A stretch of 16,711 nucleotides of DNA. It comes from Bacillota bacterium. GTDB lineage: Bacteria; Bacillota; Sulfobacillia; RBS10-35; JAJYVN01. Where the stretch lies: NCBI GenBank assembly GCA_021791995.1, contig JAJYVN010000031.1:1-16711 (forward strand), written 5' to 3'. Under the pieces are notes generated by a model. It did not search any database and was not told the DNA's origin. It saw only the letters and a program-made list of their open reading frames with translations. Shown here one piece after another: positions 6,459 to 12,482 of this stretch. The number at the start of each line of letters is the position of its first letter. Within the stretch, counting starts at the first letter, position 1. The translations under genes and the position numbers were made by a program.

Positions 6459-7384
6459 ATGGATTCACGGGACACCACGGCTGAAGATGGAGACCAGCGC
6501 GTGAACGTGACCTCGGCGGTGCGCGACCATTATTCCGCCGTGGCCGCTCGTGTGCGGGAAGCGGTCACGGCGTCTCGTCCTCCGTCCGGATGCGGCTGCC
6601 GGTGTAGCGACGGCTGCTGCTGTACAGGGGGCGGTGGCTTCGGGCCGACGGTGTATGCTACCGCTGATCTCGAGGTGTTGCCCGCCGGCGCAGTGGTGGG
6701 GTCGTTGGGTTCCGGCAACCCGACTGCACAGTCGGAGCTCCAGGATGGGGAAACCATGCTCGATCTTGGTTCAGGTGGCGGCATCGACATACTGTTAGCG
6801 GCGCGTCGGGTCGGTCCGACGGGGAAGGTGTACGCCTGGATATGACGGATGCTATGTTGGTTTTGGCAAGAGAGAACCAAGCGCACGCAGGGGCGGTCAA
6901 CGTGGAGTTCCTCAAGGGGTACATCGAGGCGATCTCGCTACCGGAGCACAGTGTGGATGTGGTGATATCAAACCCTGTCGTGAATTGGAGCCCGCACAAG
7001 GATGCCGTCTTTGCCGAAACCTTTCGTATTCTACGCCCGGGAGGTCGCATGGCGATCGCCGGTGTTGTGATCCGCGACCCGCAGCCTGGAGCGTCGGAGA
7101 TGCCAGCGAGCCTTCGTCATGATCTGGCCCTCTGGTCCGGTTGTTCGCTTCAGGTTGGGGAGTATCGACAGAAGCTTTACGGTGCGGGCTTCGAGAACCT
7201 GACAATTGCAGAAATGCACACGTATACGCTGAGGGACCTTGGATTTTCGACCAGCGATGGCCGGGATGCGTCCCTTGCCGTTCTTGTTGTCAGTGCCTTT
7301 GTGCGCGCACACAAGCCTGCGTACGGATCGTTTCCACCACAACACCGGAACGGGAGGGGCTCATGCACGGCCATAGCCTCCTAG
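6459..7384 (+). pseudogene. arsM: ArsM-like methyltransferase with frameshift
   Basis: The gene starts at ATG 6459 behind AGGAGG (6445-6450). The first frame ends at 6845 and the rest reads on in a second frame to 7384. Adding one C in the GCCTGG at 6834-6839 restores KVYALDMTDAML, exactly the family sequence, giving about 308 residues. The SAM-binding LDLGSGGGIDILLAARRVG and VVISN motifs are those of arsenite methyltransferase (ArsM/AS3MT). However, the conserved arsenic-binding cysteines are replaced: the Gly-Cys-Gly-Asn-Pro motif reads GSGNP, SNCVIN reads SNPVVN, and the later Cys-x-x-Gly site reads WSGC. A Cys cluster GCGCRCSDGCCC sits near residue 45-56. The stop overlaps the arsB start by 22 nt. 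It is either a decaying ArsM, a changed-function methyltransferase with a read error, or both. Confidence 0.85.
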
Positions 7385-8664
7385 CGATCCTGTTGTTCAT
7401 CGTTGTCCTGGGGCTCGTGATCTGGCAGCCGCGGGGGCTGTCCATTGGTTGGCCCGCGGCCATCGGTGGTGCTCTGGCGGTACTCCTTGGGGTCGTTTCT
7501 CTCACGGACGTTGCGCAGGTCGTTGGAATCGTCTGGGATGCAACCCTGACGTTTGTGGCCGTGATCCTGATTTCCTTGGTGCTCGACGCCATCGGCTTGT
7601 TCGAATGGGCAGCCCTGCACATGGCGCGCGCCTGCCGCGGTAGCGGGCTACGCCTCTTCGTGTATAGCATCCTGTTGGGTGCCGTGGTGGCTGCCTTTTT
7701 TGCGAACGACGGGGCAGCCCTGATTCTGACTCCGATTGTCTATGAGCAGGTGAAGGCACTGCGGCTCCCGCGGGTGACCATCTTGGCCTTCGTCATGGCA
7801 AGTGGCTTCATCGCTGATGCGGCCTCGCTTCCGCTCGTCGTCAGCAACCTCGTCAACATCGTGTCTGCCTCCTTCTTCCATATCGGCTTTATTGCTTACG
7901 CACAGCGGATGCTCCCCGTCGATCTTGCAGCGCTGGCGGCGAGCCTTGGGGCATTGTATCTATTCTATCGACGCGATCTGCCCCATCGCGTGGAGACGGG
8001 TAAACTCCCTCGCCCGCTCACGGCCATTCGCGATCCTCGACTCTTTCGCGTGTCGTGGTGGATCCTTGGGGTACTGCTCGCCGGCTACCTATTGACCCAA
8101 CCCCTCCACATTCCGATTGCCGCTGTCGCAGGGACGGTTGCCGTTTTTCTGTTGGCCTTGGCGTGGCGCAGTCCCGCCGTCAACGTGCCGCGATTGGTGC
8201 GGGAAGCCCCGTGGAAGATTGTTGTGTTTTCGATCGGCATGTATGTGGTGGTGTTCGGCCTGCGGGACGCAGGTCTGATCACGCTCCTGGGGCGATCCCT
8301 GGCGTGGGTGCAGCACCATGGCGCGACGGCGTCGGTCTTGTATGCCGGGTATCTGGCCGCTTCGTTGTCGTCGGTGATGAACAACATGCCGACGGTCCTT
8401 GTGAATGCGCTTGCCATTCGCTCGGCAGGGATTGGGGGCGTCGGTCGCTTGGGAATGGCTTTGGCCAATGTTGTGGGGAGTGACCTGGGACCAAAGATCA
8501 CCCCGATCGGTTCGTTGGCCACGCTCCTCTGGCTGCATGTGTTGGAACGCCGAGGGCTTCGAATCAGTTGGGGGTACTACGTCCGCGTGGGGTTGACCCT
8601 GACCGTGCCGGTGCTGGCTGTGACCCTGATAGCCCTCGTAGCAACCCTGCATGCAGTCGGATGA
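7363..8664 (+). CDS. arsB: ArsB arsenite efflux permease
   Basis: A 433-residue, very hydrophobic inner-membrane protein with about 11-12 predicted membrane segments. It has the ArsB signatures AAFFANDGAALILTPIV (about 105-121), SSVMNNMPTVLVNAL, and VGSDLGPKITPIGSLATLLWLHVL near the C-terminus. ArsB exports As(OH)3 or Sb(OH)3, by proton exchange alone or driven by ArsA. The start is ATG 7363, preceded by GGGAGGGG (7352-7359); the frame is open upstream through arsM but that is shadow coding. Length and motifs match full-length ArsB, so the pump is intact. It is the target of the ArsA1/ArsA2 ATPase encoded upstream and is not Acr3. Confidence 0.97.
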   Translation: MHGHSLLAILLFIVVLGLVIWQPRGLSIGWPAAIGGALAVLLGVVSLTDVAQVVGIVWDATLTFVAVILISLVLDAIGLFEWAALHMARACRGSGLRLFVYSILLGAVVAAFFANDGAALILTPIVYEQVKALRLPRVTILAFVMASGFIADAASLPLVVSNLVNIVSASFFHIGFIAYAQRMLPVDLAALAASLGALYLFYRRDLPHRVETGKLPRPLTAIRDPRLFRVSWWILGVLLAGYLLTQPLHIPIAAVAGTVAVFLLALAWRSPAVNVPRLVREAPWKIVVFSIGMYVVVFGLRDAGLITLLGRSLAWVQHHGATASVLYAGYLAASLSSVMNNMPTVLVNALAIRSAGIGGVGRLGMALANVVGSDLGPKITPIGSLATLLWLHVLERRGLRISWGYYVRVGLTLTVPVLAVTLIALVATLHAVG

Positions 8665-8919
8665 GGCTTCGCTTGAAAGGGGTGTGGATGTGGGGCGTCC
8701 GGGCAGTTGAATCATCGACCCCCAGTGCCGGGAGTGATCTCCGCCAAGGGAGCGGCTCCCTCCGGTTCTGCGAGGCTGCGGGAGGCTTCGGTGCGATCCA
8801 CACGGGGGTGCGCCGAGCAACCTGGGTGGCTGCAGAAGACACCGACTGGGAAGAGACGGTTGCATCGGTGCGTCCGTGCAATGTCGAACCTTGGGTGATA
8901 TCGATAGGGAGAGTGCGTC
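8665..8919. other. arsB-arsC spacer, with a dyad
   Basis: 255 bp with no recognised gene. A 15-bp dyad AGGGAGC-G-GCTCCCT lies at 8747-8761. A 63-codon ATG frame (8707-8898) is open but resembles nothing and lacks a ribosome-binding site. I see no consensus promoter, so arsC may still be read from the upstream operon or from a weak promoter. Confidence 0.5.
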
Positions 8920-9333
8920 ATGCCGAAGCCTCTGGTCTACTTTCTCTGCACGGGGAATTCATGTCGCAGCCAAATGGCGGAGGGCTTTGCGCGGCAACTG
9001 GCGGGAGACCGGTGGGAAGTCGCGAGCGCGGGGATCGAGCCATCGGTCGTGCATCCACGGGCGATTGCGGTCATGGCGGAAGTCGGTATTGACATTTCGC
9101 GCCATGCATCCAAAGCGATCGACCCAGACCGCTTAGCGCATGCTGCACTGGTCGTTACGCTGTGCGGGGATGCAGAGGAGCGCTGCCCGCTCACTCCTCC
9201 CCATGTTCGGCGCGTGCACTGGCCATTACCGGATCCCGCCAAGGCGAGTGGCAGCGAGGCGGAGGTTTATGGGGCCTTTCGTGCGGTGCGGGATGAGATC
9301 GGCCAACGGGTGCAGGATCTGCTTGCGCCATGA
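8920..9333 (+). CDS. arsC: Thioredoxin-linked arsenate reductase
   Basis: A 137-residue arsenate reductase of the low-molecular-weight phosphatase fold (pI258/Bacillus type), which reduces As(V) to As(III) using thioredoxin. The phosphate loop is Cys10-TGNSC-Arg16. The second and third catalytic cysteines are Cys82 and Cys89 in VTLCGDAEERCP, at the same numbers as in the Staphylococcus pI258 enzyme. Asp105 in WPLPDPAK is the general acid. All key residues are present. GGGAGAG lies about 8 nt before the ATG. It is the last gene of the cluster and supplies arsenite to the pump. A strong hairpin follows 3 bp after its stop. Confidence 0.97.
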   Translation: MPKPLVYFLCTGNSCRSQMAEGFARQLAGDRWEVASAGIEPSVVHPRAIAVMAEVGIDISRHASKAIDPDRLAHAALVVTLCGDAEERCPLTPPHVRRVHWPLPDPAKASGSEAEVYGAFRAVRDEIGQRVQDLLAP

Positions 9334-9335
9334 GG

Positions 9336-9382
9336 GCGGCCCGCAGGGGTCGGAGGACCCTCGCCCGGCCCCTGCGGGCCGC
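9336..9382. terminator. Bidirectional terminator between arsC and the oxidoreductase gene
   Basis: A perfect 14-bp inverted repeat (GCGGCCCGCAGGGG at 9336-9349 and its complement at 9369-9382) with a 19-nt loop that can form a small inner stem. It fills the 52-bp gap between two convergent genes. No T-run follows on either side, so termination may be G+C-stem dependent or factor assisted. Confidence 0.8.
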
Positions 9383-9385
9383 GTA

Positions 9386-10006
9386 TCAGGCCTTCTTGAC
9401 GCCCAGTAGCTTCCATCCAGTCTCCCAGGTCCAGCCATTGTTCATGTTCAACTGAATGGCAAGGAGCCCAATGGCTTCGAGGGCCCTGGCCATGACGAGG
9501 GCCCCGGAATCAACCGGGTGGAAGCCGAGCGACTGGAGGAATTCGGCCACCTGCGTCTTGGCTGTGGTGTCATTCCCCGCGAGGTACCCATCCAGCGATA
9601 CCCCGTCGATCGCTGGTGCGCCAAGACGTGCCGCCACCACCGTGTTCAACGCCTTGACCAGATGCGCACTCGGGAGCGCAGACTGGATTTGCTCTGCGTT
9701 CGACGTGCCGTCCAGTGTCAGTGGATCGAAGCGGTTGGTTGCATCGATCACGGTGCGCGCCGCTAGTTCGCTGCCCACCGTTCGAGCAATGTCGCTGACG
9801 GCGGCGTATGGGACGGCCAGAATCACGATCTCAGCGCCTTCCAATGCAGCCTGGTTGGATGTTGCGGCGATGGCTCCCGTCTCGCGCGCTGCGCCTGCCG
9901 CGCGCTCTGGATGTTGGGCACTGAGGACCGTGCGGTGACCTGCATGTACGCTGGCGGCGGACAGGGCCTTGCCAAAGTTTCCGGATCCCAAAATCGCGAT
10001 GCGCAT
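9386..10006 (-). CDS. NADP/F420-type oxidoreductase (Fno-like)
   Basis: A 206-residue protein of the NADPH-dependent F420 reductase / NADP oxidoreductase family. It starts MRIAILGSGNFGKAL with the dinucleotide-binding GxGxxG (residues 7-12), continues with VILAVPYAAV, VIDATNRFDPL and VKALNTVVAA, and ends in the NMNNGWTWETGWKLLG segment. Such proteins oxidise or reduce NADP(H) with a deazaflavin or another small partner, and many bacterial members have unknown substrates. I use the ATG at 10006, behind a GAGGGGG site, not an upstream in-frame ATG at 10039 that would cover the promoter. It is divergent from the XRE-cupin regulator and probably controlled by it. A link to arsenic is not shown; it is separated from arsC by the hairpin terminator. 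Confidence 0.85.
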   Translation of the reverse strand: MRIAILGSGNFGKALSAASVHAGHRTVLSAQHPERAAGAARETGAIAATSNQAALEGAEIVILAVPYAAVSDIARTVGSELAARTVIDATNRFDPLTLDGTSNAEQIQSALPSAHLVKALNTVVAARLGAPAIDGVSLDGYLAGNDTTAKTQVAEFLQSLGFHPVDSGALVMARALEAIGLLAIQLNMNNGWTWETGWKLLGVKKA

Positions 10007-10033
10007 CACGGAGCCCCCTCTAGTGTTGGTTTT

Positions 10034-10052
10034 AGGCAAACTGTATTTGCCT
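10034..10052. promoter_or_regulatory. Inverted repeat, candidate operator of the XRE regulator
   Basis: AGGCAAA-CTGTA-TTTGCCT, a perfect 7-bp inverted repeat with a 5-bp centre. It lies just downstream of the predicted transcription start of the oxidoreductase gene and upstream of the regulator's -35, where a bound dimer could block the first and affect the second. Confidence 0.6.
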
Positions 10053-10059
10053 TGGGACT

Positions 10060-10088
10060 ATCGTATCGACAAACAGGAATTCGGTCAA
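10060..10088 (-). promoter_or_regulatory. Promoter of the oxidoreductase gene
   Basis: On the minus strand TTGACC (10083-10088, 5 of 6) and TACGAT (10060-10065, 4 of 6) are 17 bp apart. Transcription would start near 10053, at the edge of the inverted repeat. Confidence 0.5.
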
Positions 10089-10094
10089 TATACT
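10066..10094 (+). promoter_or_regulatory. Promoter of the XRE regulator, nearly leaderless
   Basis: TCGACA (10066-10071, 5 of 6) and TATACT (10089-10094, 5 of 6) with a 17-bp spacer. The -10 ends 7 nt before the ATG at 10102, so the transcript would begin at the start codon. It overlaps the opposing promoter. Confidence 0.62.
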
Positions 10095-10101
10095 TTTGAT
10101 C

Positions 10102-10683
10102 ATGACAAACAACGTGCAGGAAGTCTCTCCACGACGGCGGCCCGAGGTGGGACCACAGGTGCGGCACTGGCGTCAAGAGCGCGGGCTGACGCTTGCCCAA
10201 GTGGCTGCGTCGACCGGGCTCAATGTGGGCTACCTGAGCCAAGTGGAGAATGGCAAAGCGTCGCCTTCGCTGGAAACGCTCGGGGCCCTCGGCAAAGCCT
10301 TGGGCGTTCCCGTTACGTGGTTTTTGGTCGACGCCGTTCCAGCGCCACGTGTCGTGCGTGCGGGGGAGTATCGCCGACTGTCCACGGCGGGTGGCGCACG
10401 CATCGAAGTGGTGGATGCTGGCCTGAGCATTGGCCTGCGCATTCAGTATTTCACCGCCCCGCCCGGAGCCGCGTCGGGGTTGCAGGCCCATATTGGCGAA
10501 GAACACCACATCGTTCTGTCGGGTAGACTGCGTTGCACCCAGGGGGAGCATGTCATCGACGTGGGACCCGGCGACTATCTGGTATGGGATGCTACGGTGC
10601 CGCACGAGGCTGTCTGCGTGGGAGACGAACCATGCACCGGCTTCATTATCACCCACCGTCCGCATGGATGGCCCAAGGAGTGA
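10102..10683 (+). CDS. XRE-family regulator with cupin sensor domain
   Basis: A 193-residue transcription regulator. Residues about 18-75 form an XRE/Cro helix-turn-helix (VRHWRQERGLTLAQVAASTG, then YLSQVENGKASPSLETLGALGKALGV). Residues about 105-185 are a cupin_2 domain (LQAHIGEEHHIVLSGRLRC, GDYLVWDATVPHEAV) that would bind a small ligand or metal. This layout is that of the PuuR/SutR-type regulators. It probably controls the divergent oxidoreductase and itself through the repeat at 10034-10052. The start is the ATG at 10102; a TTG at 10096 is in frame but would lie inside the predicted promoter. There is no ribosome-binding site, fitting a leaderless mRNA. The ligand is unknown. Confidence 0.9.
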   Translation: MTNNVQEVSPRRRPEVGPQVRHWRQERGLTLAQVAASTGLNVGYLSQVENGKASPSLETLGALGKALGVPVTWFLVDAVPAPRVVRAGEYRRLSTAGGARIEVVDAGLSIGLRIQYFTAPPGAASGLQAHIGEEHHIVLSGRLRCTQGEHVIDVGPGDYLVWDATVPHEAVCVGDEPCTGFIITHRPHGWPKE

Positions 10684-10765
10684 GGTGCGATGGTCGGCCT
10701 AGCGGGAGTTTAAGGGGATCACAGGGCAACAGATGGTCTGTACCTTGAGCGGCAAGGATCCTGGG

Positions 10766-11269
10766 CTAGGCGGGTGCACCCTTTTTCGCCCTGTGTGGCT
10801 CCGCTTGAAAGCGCTGCAAGCCGGGTAACTGGAGCATCTGTGCTTGTTCGGCTTCTCGGCGGATCAGCCGGATGGCGACAGGCATGGACGTGTTCCGCGA
10901 GCCCTGCCGTGGTAGATGGATCACGCCCTTGATCCCGGGCAGGGGTTCCAGAAGGCTGTCCATTCCCACGTTGATCCCGGCGCGGTGGACCTCGCGCAGC
11001 AGAAGGGACGAGAGGAACAAGGCCAGCAGGCGGTATGCGGCGTGGACGCGGATCTTCGGTTCGGTCCAATGGAGCCATGGACGCGAGCTTACGAAGTGCG
11101 CGTCCTTCATCTGCCAGAAGGCGTCCTCGATCTTGACCTGGCTCCGGTAGGCGGCGACGATCTGCTCGTCGGTCCAGTCGGTGCGGTCGGTAAAGAGCAG
11201 GGTTTTGCCCAAGTGCATGTCGATCAAGGCATACACGGACGCGACCCCGTAATCCACCCCCTTGAACGC
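10766..11269 (-). pseudogene. IS1634/IS4-type transposase, C-terminal fragment
   Basis: About 165 residues resembling the end of a DDE transposase of the IS1634 group: GKTLLFTDRTDWTDEQIV, YRSQVKIEDAFWQMKD (containing the catalytic Glu region) and KIRVHAAYRLLALFLSSLL. Full-length members have about 500 residues or more, so the N-terminal two thirds, with the other catalytic Asp residues, are missing. The frame closes with a stop codon at about 11270-11272, and no second piece is seen beyond it. I do not see clear terminal inverted repeats. The fragment is immobile and lies between the XRE regulator and cysK, marking a past insertion or rearrangement. Confidence 0.85.
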
Positions 11270-11279
11270 TTACCTCGCC

Positions 11280-11307
11280 TTGCGTGCGACCGAAAGTGAT
11301 GTAGGAT
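11280..11307 (+). promoter_or_regulatory. Probable cysK promoter
   Basis: TTGCGT (11280-11285) and TAGGAT (11302-11307) are 16 bp apart, directly beyond the transposase remnant. The leader to the chosen cysK start would be about 50 nt. No T-box or SAM riboswitch pattern fits in so short a leader. Confidence 0.4.
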
Positions 11308-11364
11308 ATTTCCGTAATGGAGCTAGGTTTTGGGTGTTTGATCCCGAAAGCTGGGGGGATGAGG

Positions 11365-12327
11365 ATGCTGGGCATTGCGAAGGATATCACTGCCGCAGTT
11401 GGGCGGACGCCTCTTGTTGAGTTGCATGCTTTTGGTACCGAAGCACGCTTGTTGGCAAAGCTTGAGTCCTTCAACCCAGGAGGAAGCGTCAAGGACCGTA
11501 TCGCTCTCGCCATGATTTCCGCGGCGGAGCGCGAAGGCCGACTGCGCTCTGGGGGTACGATCATCGAACCGACCAGCGGGAATACGGGCATCGGGCTGGC
11601 GATCGTGGCTGCCGTTCGTGGCTATCACCTGATCCTTGTCATGCCCGATTCCATGAGTATGGAGCGGCGGCAACTGTTGGCTGCGTATGGAGCGCGTATT
11701 GTTCTTACGCCTGCCGCGAAAGGCATGAGCGGCGCAGTGGCTGAGGCCGAGCGCTTGCTGGCTGCACAACCGGATGCCTTTATGCCACAACAATTTCGCA
11801 ACCCCGCCAACCCGGCTATCCATCGCGCCACCACTGCCGAAGAGATATGGGAGGCTTGCGAAGGGCAGGTGGATGCCCTGGTCTCCGGGGTGGGCACGGG
11901 CGGTACTCTGACCGGCGTGGGATCGGTGTTGAAGGAGCGGCGACCGGGGGTTTGGATAGTTGCTGTGGAACCGGCTGCATCCCCGGTGCTTTCGGGCGGG
12001 GCCCCCGGCAAACACCCGTTGCAGGGCATTGGTCCCGGTTTTGTCCCTGAGGTACTGGATCGACGCTTGATCGACGAAGTTATCACCGTGTCCGCAGAGG
12101 ACGCTTTTACGGCGGCACGGCGACTTGCCTCCGCGGAGGGGATCTTGGCTGGACCGTCGTCCGGGGCTGCGCTGTATGCTGCGCAGCAACTGGCCTCCAA
12201 ACCGAATTTTCAAGGGCGCACTATTGTGGTTGTGCTTCCCGATACGGGTGAGCGCTACCTGTCAACCGGGCTGTTTCCAGACCCGTCGAGTGTGATGTTT
12301 TCGGAGTCGTCCGCCCCCACTACTTGA
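11365..12327 (+). CDS. cysK: Cysteine synthase (O-acetylserine sulfhydrylase)
   Basis: A 320-residue PLP enzyme that makes L-cysteine from O-acetylserine and sulfide in the cytosol. The PLP lysine is Lys43 in NPGGSVKDR. The TSGNTG substrate loop is at 70-75, the phosphate-binding GTGGTLTG follows in the middle, and SPVLSGGAPG with QGIGPGFVP is the CysK C-terminal signature. I start at ATG 11365, six bases after GGGGGG and in line with the usual N-terminus; in-frame ATGs at 11359 and 11317 would add 2 or 16 residues. No serine acetyltransferase gene is adjacent. In an arsenic-exposed cell it could support thiol supply, but no linkage beyond proximity is visible. Confidence 0.95.
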   Translation: MLGIAKDITAAVGRTPLVELHAFGTEARLLAKLESFNPGGSVKDRIALAMISAAEREGRLRSGGTIIEPTSGNTGIGLAIVAAVRGYHLILVMPDSMSMERRQLLAAYGARIVLTPAAKGMSGAVAEAERLLAAQPDAFMPQQFRNPANPAIHRATTAEEIWEACEGQVDALVSGVGTGGTLTGVGSVLKERRPGVWIVAVEPAASPVLSGGAPGKHPLQGIGPGFVPEVLDRRLIDEVITVSAEDAFTAARRLASAEGILAGPSSGAALYAAQQLASKPNFQGRTIVVVLPDTGERYLSTGLFPDPSSVMFSESSAPTT

Positions 12328-12333
12328 GCCTCT

Positions 12334-12373
12334 GCGGGGAGGGCCGTTCGAAACCCGAATAGACTCCTCCCGC
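12334..12373. terminator. Hairpin after cysK
   Basis: GCGGGGAGG pairs with CCTCCCGC (one bulged base), with an inner TTCG/CGAA stem. It starts 7 bp after the cysK stop, in the 155-bp gap between convergent genes. No clear T-run follows. Confidence 0.55.
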
Positions 12374-12447
12374 CGATGGTCGTAGCAGATGGGACAATCC
12401 CTTGCGGATCGGTTGCGGGACGCCCGTCTGCTACCACATTCCGGGTT

Positions 12448-12469
12448 GCCGAGCCTCGCCCCGCTCGGC
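12448..12469. terminator. Hairpin at the end of the oxygenase gene
   Basis: GCCGAGC, loop CTCGCCCC, GCTCGGC: a perfect 7-bp stem 13 bp past the oxygenase stop (minus strand). It may end that transcript; it has no T-run. Confidence 0.45.
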
Positions 12470-12482
12470 GACGCTCGGAACA

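Noticed and set aside
11286..11364. T-box or SAM riboswitch ahead of cysK
   Set aside because: The leader is only about 50-60 nt, with no T-box sequence, no antiterminator and no paired stems of the needed size.
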